From NCBI GenBank assembly GCA_013407085.1, contig JACCGJ010010213.1, positions 1 to 64,000 of the forward strand: 64,000 nt of DNA, given 5' to 3'. Source of the DNA: Atriophallophorus winterbourni (taxonomy: Eukaryota; Platyhelminthes; Trematoda; Plagiorchiida; Microphallidae). This document shows, piece after piece, positions 28,390 through 38,394 of the stretch (position 1 is its first letter; every line of letters starts with the position of its first letter). The position numbers were made by a program, and so were the translations under genes. Below the pieces are notes generated by a model. That model did not search any database. It was not told the origin of the DNA and saw nothing but the letters and a program-made list of their open reading frames with translations.

Positions 28390-28703
28390 CCATGATAAAA
28401 AATATAGTCGTTAGAATAAACATCGTGTGAAATTACATCACTTACGTTATATAAACGGGTTTTAGTTTCGTATTACTAAACTTAAATTTATCCAGTTTTT
28501 TTTTAAAAATCCTTTAAATAGATGATTTGCGACGTCTGACTGTAATGAGTTTCATAATACCGCGCACCGAGAAGAAGAAGCAATCTGCAAATCCCGTAGG
28601 ATTGTGGTATATCCAATGCAAATAAGTGACTGCGTGTGGTATATCTTAACCAGGGGCGAAATAGATGCCTCAGATGATCAAACTTGGAGTTCTGAATATA
28701 GAG
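28390..28703 (-). mobile_element. Older CR1 LINE, 3' piece split by a younger CR1
   Basis: Matches 42138-42350 of the other minus-strand CR1 (GCGCACCGA, GGCGAAATAGATGCCTCAGA). The sequence stops near 28703 and resumes at 32440 with GGATCAAATCTGATCGAAC, so the plus-strand CR1 lies inside it. Confidence 0.72.
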
Positions 28704-29432
28704 TCGACTGAGACGTTATTTTCGAATAGACATCAGAATGATTTGGCTGAATGGTTGATACTGTGCATCCGCATGAATCTCAAAGCGATCCACCCGGTTT
28801 CGTTGATTCGCTTGAGTCGTCCTCCCAAAGCGCTACACCAAGATAAGCCGCGGTTGCTCAAGGTAGTAGTGCAAAATGAGAAGGACTTAGAAGATGTACT
28901 TCTGTCGACATACTTGCTACGAGACGACATGGAAAATACATCTCGTGTATTTGTTGATGTGCCCTGGTCGGAACGGGCAAAATCGCCACTGAAAGGTAAC
29001 CAAAATAAAGCAAACGATCGCAACAAGCACACCCTTATTCTGTTAAATGTCCCAGAAGATGCCACCGGTTCAGATACAAAGTGTAAATCCAACCACGACC
29101 TACAACAGTGGAGATTTATCAGTAATGCTATCCAAACCACCAATGTAACGGTTATCGATACGTTCCGAATCCCAAAGTCATCGAATTACGAAGGTAATGG
29201 TCCACGACCCCTTAAACTGACACTTTTGACCACCACTATGGTGAACACCGTGCTTAACAACTGGAAACAGTATCGATACAAAGTTCCACGAGAGATCAAA
29301 ATTGTCAGTAAACACCTGAAAACCTGCTCTATCGTGGAAGTTGCCGGACCCGTTGGTACTGAGCACAGTGATGCCGGGACTCCTGCTCCAAAAAACGGAT
29401 GTCGACCGACTCTATCGGAGTCGGTGATGTAA
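28704..29432 (+). pseudogene. CR1 ORF1 protein (RNA-binding type)
   Basis: An open frame of about 240 codons, continuing upstream into the host copy (nominal ATG at 28665). Features: RPPKALHQDKPRLLKVVVQN, RVFVDVPWSER, HTLILLNVPED and RPLKLTLLTTTMVNTVLNNW. The same blocks occur in the other CR1 copies (45340-45690 minus, 45855-46180 plus). CR1 ORF1 proteins bind the element RNA. It overlaps the start of ORF2 by 34 nt in another frame. No stop inside, but ORF2 is broken. Confidence 0.68.
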
Positions 29433-32312
29433 TATACCCATTAACACGAGGCCCACCATCTTTGACACGTACTCAACTTACATGCTCAAATACTCATCAT
29501 CCAACACTTTTATCAAGATCTACCATCAAATGTTTATACACCAACGCACAATGCTTGATAAATAAGTTACCCGAACTAATCGAGCTTCGTCAAAAATATT
29601 CGCCACTCCTGATAGCCGTAACGGAAACTTGGTTCAATCAGCAATTAGTTCAGGAGGAAATTTCCATTCCAAACATGTTTCTTTTTCATCGTACTTGAAT
29701 GGATCGTGGAGGAGGAGGTGTTGCTATTTACTATGATCAACACCTCACGTTCAGAGAAATCACGGATAATGATTTGATACTGGAAGATACACTTTGGTGT
29801 TCACTTGAATTAGCAACAGGTGAAAACTGTGTTGTTGGTGTGATTTACCAACCACCGTCAGCAGACGAAGCATACAATGCTAGTTTAATTGAGAAAACTC
29901 AGCTGGTTGTTTCCAGATATCAAAACAACGTCCTGATCATGAGTGACTTTAATCTCCCGAATTTACTGAAAAGCGAGATTCCACCGATGAACTCTCTTGA
30001 TCATCTATTCTAAAAAATGTTCAACGAACTTCCTTTATTCAACCACATCTCAAGCACCACTCGCTTCAGAGGCACAAACACACCGTCCATTCTCGATCTT
30101 GTTCTGACGAGCGAGGAAAATGTCATCGAGGATATCCGCTATGAAGCACCTCTTGGAAAGAGTGATCATGTAGTCATTGTTTTCGACTATATATCTGAAG
30201 CGAAAAGAGCAAGTGATGCTCAGAAGTTGATAAGAAAAATCGATACAGTTGCATTATCAATGTCTCTTCAAGAAGTCACCGACTGGGCACCGATTAGCAC
30301 TGATGTCCAACAATGCTTGTCATCGATACTTCAGAAAATCAACCGAAAAATAGAACTCCACTCAAAATATGTTTCAAAACAACTCAAAAAGGATTCAAAT
30401 TCGTGATCCGGAGTCGAACACGGAAATGGATAAAGGTAAGAAACTGTGCGTGGAGAATCCACGTACTGCATTCAACACCTGAATCTTGGGAATCTTACCG
30501 TTTGTTGCGAAACAAAGTTACTAAACTTGTCCAGGAGGATAAAGAAAAGTATCAAATGAATCTGATGGATAAAATTGAACGAAATCCGAAGCTCCTCTTC
30601 CAGATCGTGAACAGAAAGGCCAGAGTAAAGCCAATTGTTTCCGCTTTACTTACTACGACTGGAACTACATCCACAGCTCTCGAAGCCGCTAACGAACTCG
30701 CTCAATTTTACTCTAGAGTGTTCTACCCTAACAAGCGCGTATCCTACGATATACCTGCATTCAGATCGCAGAATACAATACACGAAATCGTTGTGAAATC
30801 CGAGAGTGTCATGGTTAAGCTACGCGGTTAAATACAAAAAAATCCCTGGGTGCTGATGTAATAACACCATTCATCCTAAAGCAATGCGCCCATGCTCTAT
30901 TCTCAAAACTCTCTAACCATTTCAACCTGTCCTTGAGTTGTAGCACGGTTGCTAATGACTGAAAATGTGGACTAATCACACTGATATACAAAGGAGGGAA
31001 CCGATCTGATGTGTCTAACTACAGACCAGTCACGTTGTTGCCAGTGGTCTCTAAAGTTCTCGAACGACTTGTGGCCGACAAACTTATCAAACAGTTGAAA
31101 CAAAATAAGCTTCTTTCCATCGCACAGCATGGATTCAGGACAAGACACTCCTGTCTGACCAATCTTCTCATAATTCTTGATAATTGGACTCGAGCTGTGG
31201 ACGATGATTGCCATATCCATGCGTGTTACTTGAACATGTCTGAAGCTTTTGATCGTGTTAACCACAGCATACTGCTACAAAATTTAGAGCAGCTCGGGGT
31301 ATGCGGCAGACTATTGGCCTGGATAAAGGATTACTTGACTGGTAGAGTTATAAGGGTTAGAGTTGATGGGGCACTATCCAGATCAGTAGAAGTTAAAAGT
31401 GGCGTACCTCAAGGCTCAGTCTTGGGGCCAATACTGTTCCTCGTGTACGCGAATGATATACCTGAAATCGTACGCAGAAAAATCATTTTATTTGCGGATG
31501 ACATCAAAGTCTGGACTAGCATACGCACCATAGAAGATTGCCAAATTCTCCAAAAAGATCTCGAAGCACTTCATAATTGGTCCGTGCGGAACTGCTTACC
31601 ATTCAACATCCAAAAATGTAAAATGTTGAACGTCGGTAAATCATTCGAATTCACATACTCTCTGGGATCTCAGCAACTTTCATGGGTTACTGAAGAGAAA
31701 GAACTGGGCGTGTGGATTAGCAGTAACCTGAAGTCTTCACGGCACTGTTCTGTTGTATACAAAAAGGTCCTGCCAAATCTTAGCATTGCTCAGAAGGATC
31801 TTTGGTCGTTTCTCAAAGCAGATACTCCCACGTATAATTACACCTTATCAGACCAACAATGGAGTATGCTGTTCAAGCATGGTCCCCATGGTTACAAAAG
31901 GACATGACCTTGCTGCAACGGGTATACCACCTGCGCTACAAAACTGGTGACCGGGCTATACAACAGGCCATACGAGGAGCGGATCGCAACACTAAACCTC
32001 TTTGACTTTTCGTACCGTCGTCTCAGGGGTGACTTGATCCTGCTTTTCAATATTCTGCATACAGTGGATCACCCACTTGAACACCTGTTTCATCGGCAAG
32101 AAGCACGTGGTAGCAGATCGCATGGATACAAGTTAATTATTCCACACTCCAGATCAAATTGTCGAAGGTTTTTCTTTGCTGTCAGAGTCTGTTATCTATG
32201 GAACTCCCTGCCCACACATAACATTTGCGCAACAAGCCTGAACATGTTCAAGGCTGAACTTGACAAGTATATGTTGACCAAACCCAACCTTGCACCTGAA
32301 TACACATGCTGA
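29399..32312 (+). pseudogene. CR1 ORF2: endonuclease and reverse transcriptase, broken
   Basis: Endonuclease: IKCLYTNAQCLINKLPEL, ITAVTETW-type IAVTETWF (Glu), VVGVIYQPPSADEAYN, VLIMSDFNLP (Asp, Asn), GKSDHVVIVFDY (Asp-His). RT: SNYRPVTLLPVVSKVLERL, QHGFRTRHSCLTNL, YLNMSEAFDRVNHSIL (Asp), SGVPQGSVLGPILFLVY, ILFADDIKVWTSI (Asp pair), KELGVWISSNLKSS, then [20 protein letters not shown]. In-frame stops at about 29697 and 30011 and frameshifts near 30380, 30830 and 31900-31950. Inactive but not old. Confidence 0.85.
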
Positions 32313-32439
32313 CTTTCCATGTGTATAAAACATATGTGTTGTTTGTATAAATTCCCTATATTTTTAATCTGTGGTTACTGTAATGTATTTACTTTTTGGA
32401 CCATTAAAACTTTGAATTACTTTGAATTACTTTGAATTA

Positions 32440-33620
32440 AGTGAGGATCAAATCTGATCGAACTTGTCTGCCAGCCAGATTATCTAAATTCAGATGCTTA
32501 ATTTTCTTCGCACGAGGGAGGTCGTGAAGCAATCTCACAATATTATTTGCTATTAGACAAATCCTTTCGAATAGCTTGTTGTCCTTTCATATCCGTGGAG
32601 CCCAATCTGGCATTGAGTAATTAAGTACTGAGTTTAAATGCGTATTTGGATGCAGGAGGACTGGTTTATTTGAATAACGTCAAACTAAATGTCGACAAAT
32701 ACATAGCATGTAGGCATGCTCGGCAGTATACGGTTTCGCATTGCATGCCGTTCTTCCGACTTCCACTTAACTAAACACCGGAGACATTTACTTCTATTGC
32801 CTACTTCATGTGTTGAGATACTGCGTGCAAGAAGATGAACATTTTGTACTACATGCTATATTTTACACTTTCTGAATTTCAATTAAAGCATTTTACTCTC
32901 TGTACATATGTGCATATGTATCCAAATCTCTCTATAAGCGTGAACAATCCACGCCTGACTTGATTCGAATCCAAAGTGTAGCATCATCAACAAAAATACC
33001 TTCTTGGCTATGATGAGATTCGGAATGACCATGCAGTGTAGATGCAGTTTTTATCCAGCCGGTAACAGGACCACAATTCTATTCTAGTTTGAATAGCCTT
33101 AAAAATCAATTTTACAAAATTATCGAATGGAAATAAATTTAGATCTAATTGCTTTCTCTTACTTTTCTTACCTTTCATGAGTTGCTTGAAGCAGCCCATG
33201 TTTCATTGATATAGTATTTAAGGGATCATTGTTTATTTGTTTGAAGACTGATTGTATTTTTCGCAAACATTACTCTACAAAATTTGTACCTCTTGAACAG
33301 AGAATCATTGTGCATGTGTAATTTTTTATCACTAACTTCAATTATATCGCAGTGAATTTTTCTCAATTTTCTCATGCAGTATTCAAAAATATGCTATTCA
33401 TTTTTCAGAAATTTTCTACCTATAAATTTGAAATAATTCGAATTTAAAGTGGGAGTCGTACAAGTTGAGATAAACTCGATTTTGATGCTGAAAACTAGTT
33501 GTGCTGTGCTGTGGTAGATTCGTTGCATAAGTTCTACCTCTTTCTTAAGCCATGGAGAACATGACTGCACAACATATTCCATGACTGGTGTCAATATTTG
33601 AATCCATTTGCATAGCAACA
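32440..33620 (-). mobile_element. Older CR1 LINE, RT part, continuation
   Basis: 32440-33010 aligns with 42370-42950 of the other minus CR1 (TCGAACTTGTCTGC, TCGTGAAGC, GCATCATCA). 33394-33620 adds a second, overlapping piece of the same RT C-terminus (PVMEYVVQSCSPWLKKEVEL), so two CR1 relics lie here. Confidence 0.7.
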
Positions 33621-33959
33621 TTTTAACTGAACCTGTACTAGCTTACACAAAAATTCTTTCGTGAGGCGTATATTTTAAACATGCTACTCGTTACCATCCA
33701 TTATTTGTCCACATATTTATTCATATCGGAACCCTACGATATTTTAGAATGTTAACTTTTTCAAGTATAAATCCTTCCATCCTCGCATTCATTAAATATG
33801 TTTTATTAATACATATATTGCAGGATTTGAATTTTACCTTGATTGTGCTGACTTTGATATTAGCTAAGATATATGGTTCCTTCGCATCATCAGTACGCGA
33901 TCGAATGCATTCGAATTTTATTTAAAAGGGTGTGTGATAATTTGGGATAAATGAATTTT
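33621..33959. other. Nothing recognised
   Basis: AT-rich, no motif. Confidence 0.3.
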
Positions 33960-34568
33960 TCCTAAATGGTTAATACATGTAGCACCGCTTGTTTTTCCTC
34001 ATCAAAACATTGACTTTGACAATTAACTTCCGTTCGTGCGTGCATCGTGACCGCTCTGTACACGTTTTGGCCACCGCTATATATCTTCCAGTCAATCTGC
34101 CTTTTCTCCAACATTCTTGGGGACATTATTCTATTAATCTGGTCTACTACAAATTGGTGAGGCCGACGTGATGCACGGATCCTTCGTGTACTACAATTGG
34201 TGAGCCCGACATACACGCATTCTTCGTGTATCTTTTCCGGTACGTCAAAATTTTTCCGCTTCACATCGGAGTTTTCAGGTAATTTTTTACCTCGTTTAAT
34301 CGTGCATTTTATTTGCATCAATTGCTCCTGTTTATCATGAGTGATTCTAAACGCGTTATTTTGGCTTCGACTGTCATCACAATACCCAGCTTTATTCCAC
34401 AGGGTTCTTACAAAGAACCACGATGTTCAAACACTGAATCACAAAGTGATTCTTGGTCAAGCACTCGAGGTTCTTTGTAAGAACCCTATATAACAGTGGC
34501 ATACAATTTTAACTTTGTTTACCGCTTTTCCACTGTTCCAAGGCTCACTGAACCTGATCTTACTGTCT

Positions 34569-34606
34569 CCACCTGACGATGGCAAACAGCCTGAAACCGG
34601 TAGTGG
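34569..34606 (+). ncRNA. Hammerhead ribozyme motif, type I (second locus, unit 1)
   Basis: CCAC-CTGACGA, GGC-AAACA-GCC, GAAA, ACCGGT, A, GTGG. The helix II closing position is T-T here (C-A at 21513). It differs from the first locus only outside the catalytic core. Confidence 0.73.
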
Positions 34607-34809
34607 TGTGTAAAGGATGGGGATGTGAACAAAACTTTACTTTGGTTATCCATAAGCGCCTCGAGTGCTTGACCAAGAATCACTTTGTGATTCAGTGTTT
34701 GAACATCGTGGTTCTTTGTAAGAACCCTATATAACAGTGGCATATAAGTTTAACTTTGTTTACCGCTTTTCCACTGTTTCAAGGCTCACTGAACCTGATC
34801 TTACTGTCT

Positions 34810-34847
34810 CTACCTGACGATGGCAAACAGCCTGAAACCGGTAGTGG
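34810..34847 (+). ncRNA. Hammerhead ribozyme motif, type I (second locus, unit 2)
   Basis: As at 34569, with CTAC instead of CCAC in helix I; the T can still wobble-pair with G of GTGG. Confidence 0.72.
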
Positions 34848-35100
34848 TGTGTAAAGGATGGGGATGTGAGCAACACTTCACTTTGTAACAGTATCGTTCA
34901 CCATTCGGGCACCGTTTCGCTGAACCAGCAGAGGCACGACACAACGAAATGGAAAGAAAAAGAAAAGCATGAGAGCGGAGAAAATTAGAGAGGGGAATTG
35001 CTCTCGAAGAAATTGAAATTGAGATAAGGGAGCTAGAAGTTAGAAAACGCTATTTGGGAAAATGAAGAGTCTTCACACCGATGACGAAATATATGTAGAA

Positions 35101-36099
35101 AATGTTACTGCCAACGGGAATCGAAACTGAGCACTCGGACCCATGAGCGAAGAAGATGATCGCTGCACCATAACCGAATTTTCATGTCATCCAATCCGAA
35201 ATATCCAAAGGTTTGACTAGAATGGTTTTCGTCGTGAACCAGAAAACGTTTGATTGAAAAACACCCGTTGCAGATTTTGATGACTTTGTCTCGATTCAGC
35301 CTTTGTCACAAAGTTGTGGACGTCCTGCTTGTTTTAGTTCGCTTTGTGATAAGCGTGATAATTTGACCACTGATTTTACAGAGACTGTTATGAGGACGCG
35401 ATCAAAAAGTCTGTTGATGCCACATTTTGATATTTCCTTGGAATTGTATTTGATTTTGGATTTGACTGGGGACCTGGCCGAGCTGCTGATATGTCCGTTT
35501 CACGTGATCGGTGGCCCAGTCCGAAACGTTGTTGTGGTGCTACATCGAACAATGAAGTGTCACCAATCAACGTGATCAGTATTTATGCCGATTCGAGTTC
35601 CCATGTGTATGCCTCGGAGCAAAATATCATTATTGACAGAAAACCTTCGATTGACAAGTGTGCAGATCTGATAAAGGATGTAAAAACAGAAAGTCAACGT
35701 GGGACGAAAGCCATACTGCCTTTGTGAGGCGGTGCCGTTACTTTCTGTTCCCTCAATATCACCTTCCACACTGTTTTCTGACCTGTCATTACCTTATCGC
35801 TTTATGAACCATTTTGCTTATTTTGACCTTGATTTGCTGTGCACAATTTGTCGTAAACTTGGTCGCGTGGGACGTTCGAACACTTGAACTTAGCTTTGAT
35901 TTTGACTCGTATACGTAACTTGGTACGTACTCGATAATGTTTTGACATTGACCCGATTTTTAACCCGATGAACCCCAATAATTGAGGTATGTTTTTATTA
36001 TATTTGATTGCCTTAATACAGTGCCGCTTTTGTTGGCAAATCATCGTTGGTTTCTGATATACCTGGGGATTATGCGCGTCACTCAACTTGGGACGTTTC
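35101..36099. other. Unassigned, possibly decayed LTR-element body
   Basis: Several mid-length frames on both strands, but no motif I can name. Confidence 0.25.
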
Positions 36100-36940
36100 T
36101 TGATTGTCAATTACAATTAAAACCCAGACGCCAAAATCTTACGGTGTACAGAACAATGCCCTTAGCAATGAAGGGCTTAAGCCAAAATTATGGTAACGCT
36201 ATGTTAAATACACATTGGGTATCATCAAACGAGATCAGTTAGGAAATTTCTTCAACTATTTAAATGAAATAGACATACGTATTACGGTCACAAACGAAGT
36301 GGAATCTTGCACAGGGACTCTTCCATTTTTGGACTGTTTAGCACAAAAAGTGGACTGGAAAATAAAAGACATCTGTCTATCGGAAACTTATCCATAAAGA
36401 TGCTGTACTACAATACACTTCCGGTCATCCAAGACAGGTCTTCAGATCCATAGCTTGTTCCAATTACCATAAGATAGAACACTTGTGCAGCGGCGAAAGA
36501 GAACGAAAACAGACGCACCGTGAAGCGAGCCAAAGACTCATAGACCACGGTTATCCGAAACGTTTTGAAAACGCCAATTGTTGAAGGTACAATACCCTTC
36601 CGAAAAAATAAGAGAAAACGTTGGCGGGATACCGTTTGTATACCGTATGTAAAATGCACATCTGAAGCGATGCATAGATTCTTGAACCAGACGGCATACG
36701 CCTAACTTATAAGAAAGGGAAAACTATCCGTTCGGTTCTGATGCACCTCAAGGATTAGATACCTTTATCTAGCGTTACGAGCAGCATCTGCTGAATCAAC
36801 TGTAAGGACAGTTCGGGTGTTTACATAAGGCAGACTTCCAGGGAAATTCACACTAGAATCGAAGAACACCGAAAGCGTGTCCGGAGATGGCCCCGGGATG
36901 CGAGGGAATATCAATCCCTTATTCGTGATTCCGCCTTGGC
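36100..36940 (+). mobile_element. Penelope-like element, degenerate copy 2 (RT end and GIY-YIG)
   Basis: Closely matches 27030-27780 (ATGTTAAATACACATTGG, GGTCACAAACGAAGTGG, CTCTTCCATTTTTGGACTG). Frames give IIKRDQLGNFFNYLNEI, TLPFLDCLAQKVD and a remnant of the GIY-YIG domain. Many stops. Confidence 0.72.
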
Positions 36941-36949
36941 GCAGCGTCG

Positions 36950-37330
36950 ATCTAGACCCGGTGGATCCTATGTTTCAAAAACTCTTTGGATGCGCTCACG
37001 GACGCCTGTGTCGATTTGCAAGAATTATCCGGAGGTTTTACCACCAGATCCCTTGTTACTACGCCGCGCTGCTTGCAACGAAGGTTGAAGATGCGGTGGT
37101 TCACCCATATGGCTTCACATTCCGCTGTTCTCACCAACTCACGGGCCAATTTTCGTACACGGGGCACGTTGGGGTCAGCAATCGGTTTGAATAAGTTTGG
37201 GACCGATCGTGTATTCATAATGCAAAGAAATTTAGTGCATTCGGTTAGACTAGTTTTTGGTTAACGTTACACTTCTGACACAGAAGCTTCGTCAGAACAA
37301 TAGTAATATTCAGGACAGGGAAAGTGATTA
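36950..37330 (-). mobile_element. Penelope-like element 5' part, inverted
   Basis: From 37330 downward: a pseudo-LTR piece with a hammerhead-like core, then a frame (about 37218-36952) reading ELVRTAECEAIWVNHRIFNL, RCKQRGVVTRDLVVKPP and KEFLKHRIHRV, which looks like the N-terminal part of a Penelope-like ORF. It is head to head with the plus-strand piece on its right, a common Penelope arrangement. Confidence 0.6.
37260..37298 (-). ncRNA. Hammerhead-like core in Penelope pseudo-LTR, copy 2
   Basis: GTT-CTGACGA, hairpin CTTCTG-TGT-CAGAAG, then GTAA (one change from GAAA), CGTT, AAC. The core mutation should abolish cleavage. Confidence 0.4.
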
Positions 37331-37720
37331 AATAGCAGTCAAAAATAACTTTACCTTGGCCCCGTTATTTATGTACTTTTACGCATGTGGGCCGCTGTGG
37401 CAACTGACCTTGACCGTCTTCATTGTATTAGGTTGATGTTGATACACGCTAGTAGGAAAATCGACCACTGATCCTGGTCATTCCCACGAGACGTGACACA
37501 ATGTAGGCGTACTATAGGCTGTTTAGTGATAAGGTCAAATCAGTGGTGGGGGTCGACTACTACTTAATCATGTTCCCTGTCCTGACTATCACCCTTGGTC
37601 TGACGAAGCTTCTATGTCAGAAGTGAAACGTTACCTCAAAAAACTACTCTAACTGATTGCACTCAAATTTCTTTGCATTATGAATACACGATTGGTCCCA
37701 AACATTTTCCAATCTTCTAT
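37331..37720 (+). mobile_element. Penelope-like 3' end and pseudo-LTR
   Basis: Shares about 300 bp with 28040-28380 (GCATGTGGGCCGCTGTGGC, CATTCCCACGAGACGTGAC) and ends with the reverse of 37180-37330. Confidence 0.65.
37597..37635 (+). ncRNA. Hammerhead-like core in Penelope pseudo-LTR, copy 3
   Basis: GGT-CTGACGA, a partly paired hairpin, GAAA, self-complementary ACGT, T, ACC. The best-kept of this group: both core boxes intact, GGT/ACC as helix I and ACGT as minimal helix III. Confidence 0.5.
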
Positions 37721-37984
37721 TCCCTATTCTTCTTCTTTTCAATAAACGATCGAGGTTCAAGCTCTTGAGCGGTCTCATCGAAGCAAGGAATTCGAGGTTT
37801 TTAATGATCTAAAAAGCATCAAGCTTGAAAATAACCATGTGATGTTAAAAATATAATATGTACGTGTATAAATGCATGATAAGCTATAAGATAATACAGC
37901 ATATAAGTATTCGGGAAACAAATAATGCAATAAAAGTTTGTCGGTTTGTTAGTTGGTCATTTAGCATGAAAATAAAGAAATTTT

Positions 37985-38105
37985 ACATCATGGAAAGACA
38001 TTTTTGTGCAATCGGTCTGATCAGTTTTAGTTAAGGTTTCACGTCTGTCACAATAGCTTCGTCAAACCGAGTATGATAGTCAGGACAGAGATCTTGTATA
38101 AGTAG
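37985..38105 (-). mobile_element. Penelope pseudo-LTR fragment
   Basis: The reverse complement reads TCTGTCCTGACTATCAT, TTGACGAAGC, GTGAAACC and GATTGCACAAAAATGTC: a diverged copy of 37565-37700 with the first core box mutated. Confidence 0.5.
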
Positions 38106-38109
38106 CAGT

Positions 38110-38394
38110 CAATCCACCACTTCTTTTTCTACCTTGTAGTAATGTCACTGAATCAACATCACTGACTCTAGATGCAAGAATCAATAATATATGGTATAAA
38201 AAAGCTCGTAACTGTACAACACCACATGATTTTTGTATAAGGACAATAAATAAATATACAAAATAAATTGAGGCACTCGGAAGATGGACAGATGTGTAGT
38301 TAGAAAAAATGTCATGTATTGTCTCGGTATGATGGAAAAATATCCGTTTGGATAAAGATCATGTTATACAAACGGGATGTAGGGTGAAATTATT
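38110..38394 (-). mobile_element. CR1 LINE 3' end, left of the RTE-A insertion
   Basis: Read across the RTE-A insertion, the codons continue RNNFTL-HPVCIT-stop, so this segment holds the last codons and 3' UTR of the CR1 at 42124-45690. The limit of its 3' UTR near 38110 is uncertain. Confidence 0.65.

Larger units (their letters stand above)
28704..32439 (+). mobile_element. CR1 LINE, near-complete, TTTGAATTAC tail
   Basis: Contains ORF1, ORF2 (endonuclease and RT) and a 3' UTR that ends in three TTTGAATTAC/A repeats at 32411-32439, a CR1-style tail. It interrupts an older CR1 on the other strand (28390-28703 and 32440-33620). The exact 5' end is unclear and I see no convincing target-site duplication. 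Confidence 0.82.
34403..34885 (+). repeat. ~241-bp hammerhead repeat array, second locus
   Basis: The same repeat family as 21106-21830: palindrome GAATCACAAAGTGATTC, CTATATAACAG, TTACTGTCTC and GTAAAGGATGGGGATG. Hammerheads at 34569 and 34810 are 241 bp apart. The first ~65 bp is an inverted partial unit joined at GCACTCGAGG to the direct one, so this array also begins with a palindrome. It lies inside the LTR-element remnant, hence moved or was inserted there. Confidence 0.82.
33960..35100 (+). mobile_element. LTR-retrotransposon 5' remnant (LTR end, primer site, gag start)
   Basis: A TATA-like CTATATATC lies at about 34077. The segment ATTGGTGAGGCCGACGTGA (34153-34171) and a second ATTGGTGAGCCCGACAT (34195-34211) resemble the LTR border and primer-binding site of Gypsy-type elements. 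An ATG at 34337 opens a short frame (MSDSKRVILAS) that is cut by the hammerhead repeat array. After the array, a Glu/Arg-rich stretch (about 34920-35070) could be gag. No protease, RT or integrase is seen. Tentative. Confidence 0.35.

Noticed and set aside
34420..34480. Perfect palindrome GAATCACAAAGTGATTC as an operator or transcription terminator
   Set aside because: It is a fixed part of every hammerhead repeat unit on both loci and is explained by the repeat.
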